Source: Staphylococcus piscifermentans
GTDB lineage: Bacteria > Bacillota > Bacilli > Staphylococcales > Staphylococcaceae
Assembly: GCF_900186985.1 (NCBI RefSeq)
Contig: NZ_LT906447.1
Location: forward strand, 434,001 to 498,000
Reading direction: 5' to 3'
Length of the DNA: 64,000 nt
Below the pieces are notes generated by a model. That model was not told where the DNA came from and searched no databases. It saw nothing but the letters and a program-made list of their open reading frames with translations. Position numbers and translations under genes: made by a program. This document shows, one piece after another, positions 1 to 7,659 of the stretch (the first letter of the stretch is position 1; every line of letters begins with the position of its first letter).

Positions 1-228
1 TTACCTAGCAATCAAGATGATCAAAGAAGAAGTGTTGATTTAGGTGAAGTTTTCTCAAACATGCAAGTTTTTATTGACAATTCAAGTATAGAAATATTTA
101 TAAATGATGGTTCAAAGGTTATGAGTTCCAGAGTATTTCCACAAATACCATATAGCCAATGTCAAATTAAGGTTGAAAAAGGGAATGCTGATTTAGAAGT
201 TAATCAATATAAGTTGAAAGAAGGTTAA
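1..228 (+). CDS. scrB: Sucrose-6-phosphate hydrolase (GH32), C-terminal part
   Basis: Only the last 75 codons lie in the window; the gene enters from the left in frame 1 and stops at 226-228. The residues (MQVFIDNSSIEIFINDG, then SSRVFP) match the C-terminal beta-sandwich module of GH32 sucrose-6-phosphate hydrolases and fructosidases. The family hydrolyses sucrose-6-P to glucose-6-P and fructose in the cytoplasm. The next gene, 2 bp downstream, is a fructokinase that would phosphorylate the released fructose, which supports sucrose rather than levan as substrate. The catalytic N-terminal part is outside the window, so a beta-fructosidase is not excluded. Confidence 0.8.
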   Translation, partial: LPSNQDDQRRSVDLGEVFSNMQVFIDNSSIEIFINDGSKVMSSRVFPQIPYSQCQIKVEKGNADLEVNQYKLKEG

Positions 229-230
229 TT

Positions 231-1196
231 ATGAATAAATTATATGCTGTTGGTGAGGCACTGATTGATTTTATACCCGGTGAACGCGATTCAAAATTAA
301 AAGAAGTAACACAATTTCAGCCGCAAGTTGGAGGGGCACCAACGAATGTAGCAAGTTGTGTAGCTAAACTTGGTGGCAAATCTTCTATTATTACCCAAGT
401 GGGCGAAGATGCATTTGGCGAAAAAATTGAAGATACCTTGATAAATATCGGTGTAGATACACAACATTTAAAGAAAACCCCTGAAGCCAATACTGCGCTT
501 GCTTTCGTAAGTTTAACTAAGGAAGGTGAACGTGACTTCGCCTTTTATAGAAAGCCTTCAGCGGATATGTTGTTGCAAACTGAGGATTTAACTGGATTAG
601 AGTTTGATTCAACGGACATTCTGCATTTTTGTTCAGTAGATTTAGTGGATTATCCTATTAAGCACACGCATGTAGAATTAATAGACAAGATGTTGCAAGC
701 GGAGGGCACTGTAATATTTGATCCGAACTTACGTTTTCCGTTGTGGGATTCTCCAGACGCTCTAAGAGAAACTGTTTTAGAATTTATTCCTAAAGCTCAT
801 ATTTTAAAAATATCTGATGAAGAATTAGAATTTATTTCTAGTATTAAGGATAAAGATGAGGCCATCACATCATTATTTAAGGGCAATGTGGAAATTGTTA
901 TTTATACAGAAGGCAAAAGTGGTGCATCTATTTACACTAAAGAGGGCTTAATCGCAAATAAGGATGGATTTAATGTGACCGTAAAAGATACAACAGGTGC
1001 AGGTGATGCATTTATAGGTGCGGTTATTTATCAATTGTTAAACCATGATCGGAATCATTTAATAGAAGAAGGACATCAATATTTGAGATTCGCAAATGCC
1101 GTAGGAGGATTAGCAACTACTGAGTACGGAGCTATTGAAAGCCTTCCTATAAGAGATGAAGTGGAAAAATTTATAAGAGGTGAATTGAATGAGTGA
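231..1196 (+). CDS. scrK: Fructokinase, PfkB/ribokinase family
   Basis: 321 aa, the usual length for PfkB sugar kinases. It phosphorylates fructose with ATP in the cytoplasm. Visible motifs are the N-terminal substrate-binding GGAPTNVA (residues 34-41) and the C-terminal signature DTTGAGDAF at about residue 252, whose Asp is the catalytic base. It starts 2 bp after the GH32 stop and overlaps the next PTS gene by 8 bp, so the three genes are translationally coupled. The sugar assignment comes from the sucrose context; sequence alone says only PfkB kinase. Confidence 0.85.
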   Translation: MNKLYAVGEALIDFIPGERDSKLKEVTQFQPQVGGAPTNVASCVAKLGGKSSIITQVGEDAFGEKIEDTLINIGVDTQHLKKTPEANTALAFVSLTKEGERDFAFYRKPSADMLLQTEDLTGLEFDSTDILHFCSVDLVDYPIKHTHVELIDKMLQAEGTVIFDPNLRFPLWDSPDALRETVLEFIPKAHILKISDEELEFISSIKDKDEAITSLFKGNVEIVIYTEGKSGASIYTKEGLIANKDGFNVTVKDTTGAGDAFIGAVIYQLLNHDRNHLIEEGHQYLRFANAVGGLATTEYGAIESLPIRDEVEKFIRGELNE

Positions 1197-2601
1197 TAAG
1201 AAGATTGCTGAGTCAGTTATCCAGGCAGTGGGCGGGAAAGATAATATTGAGTCTATTGCACATTGTGCTACCAGATTAAGGATTATGGTAAAAAACCAAG
1301 AAGCGGTAAAGCAAGATGAAGTAGAAGAGATAGATAAAGTTAAAGGAGCGTTTTATAACTCAGGACAGTTTCAAATTATTTTTGGAACCGGTACCGTCAA
1401 TAAAATTTACAATGAAATTACGAAACTTGGAATTGAAAGTGGCAGTAAGGAAGAAATAAAGGAAAAAGGTTCAAAACAAGGAAACGCATTTCAACGTGCA
1501 ATCCGTGTATTTGGTGATGTATTCGTACCGATTATTCCAGTATTAGTGGCAACAGGGCTATTTATGGGATTACGCGGGGTCGTTATGAATGAACAAATCT
1601 TGGGATGGATGGGGTTAACAGCAAAAGATATCCCTCAAAATTTTATATTATTCACTCAAGTACTGACTGATACTGCATTTGCCTTTTTACCTGCATTAGT
1701 TGCATGGAGTGCATTTAAAGTATTTGGGGGAAGCCCAGTATTAGGAATAGTATTAGGGTTAATGCTGGTCAACCCGGCGCTTCCTAATGCGTATGAAGTT
1801 GGTAATGGTACTGCAAAAGCTTTAAATTTCTTTGGATTTATTCCAATAGTAGGGTATCAAGGATCAGTTTTGCCCGCTTTCTTTGTTGGGTTAATTGGAG
1901 CAAAATTTGAAAAAAGTTTAAGGAAGCGCATTCCTGACGCTATTGATTTAATAGTTACTCCTTTCTTAGTATTGCTTGTAATGATTACATTAGGTTTATT
2001 TGTAATTGGACCGATTTTCCATTCAATTGAAACAATTATATTGTCTGGTACAGAATGGGTATTAGCTTTGCCTTTTGGTATTGCGGGTATTTTAATTGGA
2101 TTTTTCCAACAAATTATTGTAGTAACTGGAGTACATCATATCTTTAACTTTATGGAAATTCAGTTATTAGAAAAATTCCACTACAATGAATTTAACCCGA
2201 TTATTTCTGCGGCGATGACAGCTCAAGCTGCAGCGGCTGTAGCTGTGGGAATCAAAACTAAAAAAGCTAAGCTCAAAGCATTAGCCTTACCATCTGCATT
2301 TTCGGCATTATTAGGTATTACTGAACCAGCAATTTTCGGGGTTAATTTGCGATATTTCAAACCTTTCGTATGTGGTTTGATTGGTGGAGCTGTAGGTGGT
2401 TTTTTTGCTGCTATCTTCCATTTGAAAGCTTCAGGAATGGCCATTACAGTTTTACCCGGAATGTTGCTTTTCTTAAAAGATATTGGACAACTACCGCTTT
2501 ATATACTCGTTCTTATAATTTCATTTGCAGTTGGATTTGTACTGACATGGTTCTTTGGCTATAGTGATAAACTGGCAGAGGAAATTAGAGAAAGTAAATA
2601 G
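1189..2601 (+). CDS. scrA: PTS sugar transporter EIIBC, sucrose type
   Basis: 470 aa. The N-terminal EIIB domain (about 1-85) carries the phosphorylated cysteine C26 in HCATRLR. The EIIC domain (about 105-465) has about ten membrane segments and the conserved GITEPAIFGVNLR motif of the glucose/sucrose superfamily. No EIIA domain is fused, so an EIIA(Glc)-type protein must act in trans. It imports and phosphorylates a disaccharide; the neighbouring GH32 enzyme and fructokinase point to sucrose. It is clearly paralogous to the EIIBC at 5515-6912, which serves a GH13 glucosidase. A terminator-like hairpin follows. Confidence 0.82.
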   Translation: MSDKKIAESVIQAVGGKDNIESIAHCATRLRIMVKNQEAVKQDEVEEIDKVKGAFYNSGQFQIIFGTGTVNKIYNEITKLGIESGSKEEIKEKGSKQGNAFQRAIRVFGDVFVPIIPVLVATGLFMGLRGVVMNEQILGWMGLTAKDIPQNFILFTQVLTDTAFAFLPALVAWSAFKVFGGSPVLGIVLGLMLVNPALPNAYEVGNGTAKALNFFGFIPIVGYQGSVLPAFFVGLIGAKFEKSLRKRIPDAIDLIVTPFLVLLVMITLGLFVIGPIFHSIETIILSGTEWVLALPFGIAGILIGFFQQIIVVTGVHHIFNFMEIQLLEKFHYNEFNPIISAAMTAQAAAAVAVGIKTKKAKLKALALPSAFSALLGITEPAIFGVNLRYFKPFVCGLIGGAVGGFFAAIFHLKASGMAITVLPGMLLFLKDIGQLPLYILVLIISFAVGFVLTWFFGYSDKLAEEIRESK

Positions 2602-2609
2602 ATTATGCG

Positions 2610-2653
2610 ACTGCTGAACTTTAGAAATAAGGTACAGCAGTTTTTGTTTTTTA
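2610..2653 (+). terminator. Rho-independent terminator after the sucrose PTS gene
   Basis: ACTGCTG (2610-2616) pairs with CAGCAGT (2635-2641) and is followed by a T-rich run. It separates the scr genes from the LacI-type regulator. Confidence 0.7.
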
Positions 2654-2669
2654 GAGATAAAAAGAAGTA

Positions 2670-2698
2670 TTGACACAGTTGTGAAAACGCTTTATTAT
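2670..2698 (+). promoter_or_regulatory. Sigma-A promoter with embedded cre-like site
   Basis: TTGACA (2670-2675), a 17-bp spacer and TATTAT (2693-2698) form a near-consensus promoter for the LacI-type gene. TGAAAACGCTTTAT (2682-2695) lies between the boxes and matches the CcpA cre consensus except for its last two bases, so catabolite repression is likely. An operator palindrome begins right after the -10 box. Confidence 0.75.
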
Positions 2699-2724
2699 TA
2701 TATATGAAATCGATTTCATATATA
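2699..2724 (+). promoter_or_regulatory. Operator palindrome O1 for the LacI-type regulator
   Basis: A perfect 26-bp palindrome centred on ATCGAT, core TATGAAATCGATTTCATA. It overlaps the expected transcription start of the regulator gene, which is the arrangement for autorepression. A second palindrome with the same centre lies at 3779-3800. Confidence 0.75.
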
Positions 2725-2733
2725 GAGTAGGTG

Positions 2734-3741
2734 ATGAAAATAGCGACTATTAAAGATGTAGCTAAAGAAGCAGGTTTATCAACCACTACTATTTCACGCT
2801 TTTTAAATAATCATCCTTATATTTCAGATGAAAACAGAGAAAAAATCAAAACAGCGATGGAAAAACTGAATTATGTACCTAATTCAGCGGCCACTCAATT
2901 AAGATCAAATAAATCTTATAATATAGGCGTTATAGTGCCGAGAATTACAAATCCTTATTTTTCGTCGCTCATTGAAGTGATTGAAAAAGAACTTTCTTCA
3001 ACTGCATATCGCATTTTAATTATGCAGACTCATAACAGTAAAGATGAAGAAGTGCAGTTGTTGGATATGCTGAGACAAAAACAAATTGACGGTATCATCA
3101 TGTGTTCGTTAGAGAATGATATTTCTTTAGTTGAAGATTATATTCAATATGGACCTATAGTCGTTTCTGGGAATCAAAATATTCATTCAGAATTGATACC
3201 TATTGTTTCAACTGATCAACAACAAGCAACTTATAATGCAACGCGCTATTTGATTGAAAAAGGATATCAAAAAATTGCTTACTGTACAGGTGGTTCTTAT
3301 ACTGACACTAATCATGGTTTATCTAGAAATTTAGGGTTTCAAACAGCGATGAAAGAATTTCATAAAGAAATCGACTCTGGTTTGATATATACAGACATTC
3401 ATACCATAGAAGATGGGCATTCCGTTGCCAAGCAAATTATAAACTTAAAATTAGAAAATAGACCTGATGCAATATTCGCAGGAAGTGACGAAGTAGCGGC
3501 GGGTTTAATAGAAACTTTAACTGAAAATAATATCTCAATACCTTCAGATATAGCGATTATGGGATATGACAACCAGCCCTTTGCATCGTTGCTTAAAGTA
3601 CCTTTAACAACGATTTCCCAACCTATCCAAGGTATAGGTGAACAGACTACTGGAAAGTTAATGAACTTGATTAATGATACAGAAAACACTTTAAAACATT
3701 CAGATTTATCTTTAAATATAATTGAAAGATTATCGACTTGA
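2734..3741 (+). CDS. LacI/GalR-family sugar regulator
   Basis: About 335 aa. The N-terminal helix-turn-helix (ATIKDVAKEAGLSTTTISRFL, about residues 4-24) is followed by a periplasmic-binding-like effector domain (IGVIVPRITNPYFSSL onward). It most likely represses itself and the GH13/PTS genes downstream through the palindromes at 2699-2724 and 3779-3800. The start is uncertain. GTG 2731 and ATG 2734 lie inside the best ribosome-binding sequence, AGGTGAT (2729-2735). An ATA codon at 2740 would be well spaced and give the family-typical MATIKDVA start. A paralogue controlling scr genes elsewhere is possible. Confidence 0.85.
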   Translation: MKIATIKDVAKEAGLSTTTISRFLNNHPYISDENREKIKTAMEKLNYVPNSAATQLRSNKSYNIGVIVPRITNPYFSSLIEVIEKELSSTAYRILIMQTHNSKDEEVQLLDMLRQKQIDGIIMCSLENDISLVEDYIQYGPIVVSGNQNIHSELIPIVSTDQQQATYNATRYLIEKGYQKIAYCTGGSYTDTNHGLSRNLGFQTAMKEFHKEIDSGLIYTDIHTIEDGHSVAKQIINLKLENRPDAIFAGSDEVAAGLIETLTENNISIPSDIAIMGYDNQPFASLLKVPLTTISQPIQGIGEQTTGKLMNLINDTENTLKHSDLSLNIIERLST

Positions 3742-3769
3742 TTTAAGAGCAATTTGTATTGCTCTTAAA
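3742..3769 (+). terminator. Hairpin between regulator and glucosidase genes
   Basis: TTTAAGAGCAA (3742-3752) pairs perfectly with TTGCTCTTAAA (3759-3769) around a 6-nt loop. No clear T-run follows, so termination may be weak or the hairpin may do something else. Confidence 0.45.
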
Positions 3770-3778
3770 AATATACAG

Positions 3779-3800
3779 AGTATGGTATCGATACCATACT
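3779..3800 (+). promoter_or_regulatory. Operator palindrome O2 upstream of the alpha-glucosidase
   Basis: A perfect 22-bp palindrome, core TATGGTATCGATACCATA. It differs from O1 only at two symmetric positions per half, giving the joint consensus TATGRWATCGATWYCATA. It lies 18 bp before the glucosidase start and abuts the Shine-Dalgarno sequence. Confidence 0.75.
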
Positions 3801-3817
3801 AGAAGAGGAGAATTTTC

Positions 3818-5500
3818 TTGAGAAAAAAATGGTGGCAAAAAGAAATAGTTTATCAAATATATCCAAGAAGTTTTAAAGACAGTAACAATGATGGAATCGG
3901 CGATATAAATGGCATTACTGAAAAAATTCCTTACTTAAGCAAATTAGGTATTACAATGATTTGGATTTGTCCGATTTATAAATCTCCTATGGTTGATAAT
4001 GGATACGATATCTCTGATTATGATGATATTAATCCTGAATTCGGCTCTTTAGAAGATTTAGATTATCTTTTTGAAACAGCACATAAATATGGGATTAAGA
4101 TCATGTTGGATTTAGTCATCAATCATACGTCTGATGAGCACGAGTGGTTTAAAGAAGCTATCAACAATCCTGAAAGTAAATATAGAGATTACTACATTTT
4201 CAAAGAAGGTATTAACGGCAACCCTCCAAATAATTGGCGTTCAATCTTTGGAGGGAGCGTTTGGGAAAAAGTGCCTGATGAAGACATGTATTATTTACAT
4301 GTATTTGATAAGAAACAACCAGATTTGAATTTTGAAAATCCTGAATTAAGAGAAGAAATTTATCATATGATAAATGGTTGGTTAGAAAAAGGATTAGCTG
4401 GATTTAGAATTGATTCAATTACTTTCTTGAAAAAGGATCAAGATTATAGTTCTCTGCCGGCTGACGGACCAGATGGTTTAGTGACATGTAAATTTAAAAC
4501 GAGAAATAGACCGGGAATTGAGAAATTTTTACATGAATTAAAAGAAAAAACTTTTGATAAATTCGACTGTGTAACAGTAGGAGAAGCGCCTGGAGTTCAG
4601 TATGACGAATTAGATGAATTTATTGGAGAAAACGGATACTTTTCTATGATTTTTGATTTTAAATATGCAGATATTGATGTGGAATCCGGCAGCGACTGGT
4701 TTAAAAGAACTAATTGGACAACCAAAGAATTGAGAAATTTAATTTTCAACAGTCAAGAAGCTCTCCAAAAAGTAGGGTGGGGTGCATCTTTTATTGAAAA
4801 TCATGACCAACCAAGAGCCGTTTCCAAATTTATCAAAAATACAAAATATCAGAATTATATTGGAGCAAGTGCTTTAGGCATTCTGTATTTCTTTTTAAGA
4901 GGCACACCATTTATTTACCAAGGACAAGAAATCGGAATGAAAAACTTTGAGAGGGATTCTATTGAAGCATTTAATGATATTTCTAGTATTGATAATTACG
5001 AGCGTTCTCTTCAAGAAGGTTACACCGAAAAAGAAGCACTCAATTTTGTGAACTTAAGAAGTCGAGATAACACACGTACACCAATGCAATGGGATTCTGA
5101 AGAAAACGCTGGTTTTTCAGAAGCAACGCCTTGGTTAGCACTGAATGATGATTTTAAAACGATTAATGTACAAGACCAAATTGCTGATTCTAACTCACTC
5201 TTGCATTTTTATGAAGATATGATTCATTTAAGAAATGATTCTCGATATAGCAATACTTTAATCTATGGAGATTTTAAAGCAGATAAAGAGACACAGGATA
5301 ATATCATTAGTTACTACCGAATTAGTGATAATGAAAACATTCAAATTATTGTTAATTTGTCTGATCAAAATGAAAAAATTAAATTACAAAGCAACGATAT
5401 TAAAGTACTGCTTCATAATTATAAAAATACAAAATTGAATGGAACTGATATTAACTTAAGACCTTACGAAGCACTTGTGATTAAATTGAATGAAATTTAA
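3818..5500 (+). CDS. malL: Alpha-glucosidase of GH13 (oligo-1,6-glucosidase type)
   Basis: 560 aa, TTG start (MRKKWWQKEIVYQIYPRSF) chosen because AGAGGAG lies 7 nt upstream. GH13 family motifs place the nucleophile at D199 (FRID), the acid/base at E256 (VGEAPG) and the third carboxylate at D330 (ENHDQ), the spacing known for Bacillus oligo-1,6-glucosidase. The residue after the nucleophile is Ser, whereas many oligo-1,6-glucosidases have Val there, so the specificity may differ (for example isomaltulose, sucrose or trehalose phosphates). It is a cytoplasmic enzyme, probably acting on the product of the PTS encoded 14 bp downstream. The gene is preceded by operator O2. Confidence 0.85.
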   Translation: MRKKWWQKEIVYQIYPRSFKDSNNDGIGDINGITEKIPYLSKLGITMIWICPIYKSPMVDNGYDISDYDDINPEFGSLEDLDYLFETAHKYGIKIMLDLVINHTSDEHEWFKEAINNPESKYRDYYIFKEGINGNPPNNWRSIFGGSVWEKVPDEDMYYLHVFDKKQPDLNFENPELREEIYHMINGWLEKGLAGFRIDSITFLKKDQDYSSLPADGPDGLVTCKFKTRNRPGIEKFLHELKEKTFDKFDCVTVGEAPGVQYDELDEFIGENGYFSMIFDFKYADIDVESGSDWFKRTNWTTKELRNLIFNSQEALQKVGWGASFIENHDQPRAVSKFIKNTKYQNYIGASALGILYFFLRGTPFIYQGQEIGMKNFERDSIEAFNDISSIDNYERSLQEGYTEKEALNFVNLRSRDNTRTPMQWDSEENAGFSEATPWLALNDDFKTINVQDQIADSNSLLHFYEDMIHLRNDSRYSNTLIYGDFKADKETQDNIISYYRISDNENIQIIVNLSDQNEKIKLQSNDIKVLLHNYKNTKLNGTDINLRPYEALVIKLNEI

Positions 5501-5514
5501 AGGAGGCTATCACC

Positions 5515-6912
5515 ATGAGTAATAAGTACAACAAAATTGCTAAGGAAATAGTTGAAGTTGTAGGAAAAGACAACATAGAAAGCGCCACTCATTGTGTAAC
5601 AAGATTACGATTGTCTGTTCACGACAGAGATAAAATTGACGATGCAAAAATTGAAGATATAGACGAAGTTAAAGGGGTATTTTATACTGGCGGTCAATAT
5701 CAAATTGTTCTGGGAACGGGAACAGTAGACAAAGTTTATAACGCAGTAGAACAACAATATAATTTCAAACAAGAAACAAAACAAGAAATGGAAAAGAAAA
5801 AGCAGAATAAATTACAAAAGGCTATAAGATTACTTGCTGATGTATTTATTCCAATCATTCCTATACTCGGTGCCACAGGTTTATTCCTTGGATTAAAGGG
5901 AGTAATGTTAAATGAATCTGTATTAGGTGTTTTCGGCATGACACCAGATATGATACCTGAATATCTTAAAACACTGGTGAGTGTTTTAACAGATACAGCC
6001 TTTGCATTCTTACCGGCGTTTATTGCTTGGAGTGCATTTAAAACATTTGGCGGCACACCTATTATCGGATTCCTGATTGGCTTAATGCTCGTATCTCCTG
6101 CTTTACCTAATGCTTATGAAGTGGCTAGCGGAGATGCAAAACCAATTATGGTTGCACATATCATTCCTATTGTAGGTTACCAAGGTAGTATTTTAACCGC
6201 ACTATTTACAGGTATACTAGGTGCTAAGTTAGAAAAGAGATTCCGTAAAATCATGCCAAGTGCATTAGATCTGATATTTACTCCATTCTTCGTTATTTTA
6301 ATCATGATGGCTTTCTCATTGTTAATTATGGGACCTATTGTACATATAATCGAAAATGGCGGCATTGCAATGGTAAAATCATTTATTGGACTCCCATTTG
6401 GAATAGGCGGTTTCTTAATTGGATTTATTTATCCATTAGCAGTAATGACTGGATTACACCATATGTTCATCATTGTTGAAACATCATTACTTGCTTCTAC
6501 AGGATTTAACCCATTAATTACTTTAGCTGCAATGTACGGTTTCTCAAATGCGGGTGTGTGTTTGGCACTTTCACTCAAGAGTAAAAAACCTTCATTCAAA
6601 ACAGCTGGTATCAGTGCTACTGTAACTCAATTGCTCGGAGTAAGTGAACCTGCTTTATTCGGTGTAGTGTTGCGTACAGGATTGAAACCTCTGACTATTA
6701 TGCTGTTAGCATCGTCATTAGGAGGCGGAATTTTAGCTTTATTACACATTAAAGCTAATTCATATGGCCTTGCTGTTATATTATCACCATTAATGTATAT
6801 CTATAATTTCAATCAACTTCTAACTTACGTTTTAGTTGGAATTGGAACATTTATTCTTGCTTTCTTAGCTACAAAATTTTTATGTAAAACAAAAGAAGTG
6901 ACTGAAAGCTAA
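5515..6912 (+). CDS. PTS sugar transporter EIIBC, alpha-glucoside/sucrose superfamily
   Basis: 465 aa, start behind AAGGAGG. The EIIB cysteine is C27 (HCVTRLR); the EIIC domain (about 105-460) has the SEPALFGVVLR motif corresponding to GITEPAIFG. Strong similarity to the EIIBC at 1189-2601 suggests a duplicated transporter with a new partner enzyme. It forms an operon with the GH13 glucosidase, so it should import an alpha-linked disaccharide as its 6-phosphate; which one cannot be read from sequence. EIIA is supplied in trans. Confidence 0.8.
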   Translation: MSNKYNKIAKEIVEVVGKDNIESATHCVTRLRLSVHDRDKIDDAKIEDIDEVKGVFYTGGQYQIVLGTGTVDKVYNAVEQQYNFKQETKQEMEKKKQNKLQKAIRLLADVFIPIIPILGATGLFLGLKGVMLNESVLGVFGMTPDMIPEYLKTLVSVLTDTAFAFLPAFIAWSAFKTFGGTPIIGFLIGLMLVSPALPNAYEVASGDAKPIMVAHIIPIVGYQGSILTALFTGILGAKLEKRFRKIMPSALDLIFTPFFVILIMMAFSLLIMGPIVHIIENGGIAMVKSFIGLPFGIGGFLIGFIYPLAVMTGLHHMFIIVETSLLASTGFNPLITLAAMYGFSNAGVCLALSLKSKKPSFKTAGISATVTQLLGVSEPALFGVVLRTGLKPLTIMLLASSLGGGILALLHIKANSYGLAVILSPLMYIYNFNQLLTYVLVGIGTFILAFLATKFLCKTKEVTES

Positions 6913-6923
6913 TTATAATTTCT

Positions 6924-6969
6924 AGCTGTTAAACCTTATTACAACAAGGTTTAGCAGCTTTTTTGTTTT
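6924..6969 (+). terminator. Rho-independent terminator
   Basis: AGCTGTTAAACCTT (6924-6937) pairs with AAGGTTTAGCAGCT (6946-6959) with one G-T wobble, followed by TTTTTTGTTTT. Confidence 0.88.
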
Positions 6970-6985
6970 ATATCGTAAAAATTAT

Positions 6986-7040
6986 AACGATATATCGTTG
7001 ACTTATTTCGATATATCGCTTATACTTCCGATATATCGAA
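6986..7040 (+). promoter_or_regulatory. Promoter with three phased PadR-type operators
   Basis: CGATATATCG occurs three times, at 6988-6997, 7009-7018 and 7029-7038, spaced 21 and 20 bp (two helical turns). The first copy extends to AACGATATATCGTT. A promoter, TTGACT (6998-7003), 17 bp, TATACT (7021-7026), is threaded through them: site 1 touches the -35 box, site 2 fills the spacer, site 3 covers the start region. This predicts tight autorepression of the PadR operon. Confidence 0.78.
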
Positions 7041-7068
7041 ATGAAGAAAACGAAAGAAGGAATTCAAT

Positions 7069-7659
7069 ATGTTCAGACGTGGATTTGATCAATTTAGAAA
7101 TATGAGAGATAGTGAAGGATTTGATTTCGGAAGAGGTTTCGGCGGATTTGAGAAAATGTTTGGTGGTCGTGGACCAGGACATGAACGCATGTTTAAAAAA
7201 GGTAACTTACAGTTTATGATTTTACGTTCTTTACAAGAGGAACCTAAACATGGTTACCAAGTGATTAAAGATTTAGAAGAACAATTTAAAGGTTTCTACT
7301 CCCCAAGCCCAGGTTCGGTTTATCCGATTTTGCAAATGTTGGAAGATAGAGAATTTGTGTCTGTTACAAAAGAAGGCAATAAAAAAATCTATACAATCAC
7401 TGCTGAGGGCGCAAACTTTTTAAAAGAAAATGCCGATCAAAATGAATTTGCACAACGTATGAAACAATTCCAAAACTTTAATAGAGAAGACATGCAAACT
7501 CTAGGTGCAGATATTAAAGAAACAGTAAATGCAATACTGACAGCCAGCAAAGAAGCGATGACGGATGAAGAGAAACGTCAACAATTTAACCGCTTCCTCG
7601 CCCAAATTAAAGACCAAGCGCAAAACTTATATAAAGAAGATGATGAACATGACAAATAA
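7069..7659 (+). CDS. PadR-family transcriptional regulator
   Basis: 196 aa. The first 45 residues are Gly/Phe/Arg-rich, an unusual leader before the winged helix. The PadR domain (about 46-120) shows the family features MILRSLQEEPKHGYQVIKDL and SPGSVYPILQMLEDREFV, and is followed by a helical dimerisation region. Members usually repress a neighbouring detoxification or transport gene and are released by small aromatic or drug-like ligands. It overlaps the flavin monooxygenase gene and is preceded by three identical palindromes, so it probably controls both genes. Confidence 0.85.
   Translation: MFRRGFDQFRNMRDSEGFDFGRGFGGFEKMFGGRGPGHERMFKKGNLQFMILRSLQEEPKHGYQVIKDLEEQFKGFYSPSPGSVYPILQMLEDREFVSVTKEGNKKIYTITAEGANFLKENADQNEFAQRMKQFQNFNREDMQTLGADIKETVNAILTASKEAMTDEEKRQQFNRFLAQIKDQAQNLYKEDDEHDK

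Noticed and set aside
3399-3752. Minus-strand open frame of 117 codons inside the LacI-type gene
   Set aside because: A mirror of a strongly conserved coding frame, without a ribosome-binding site.
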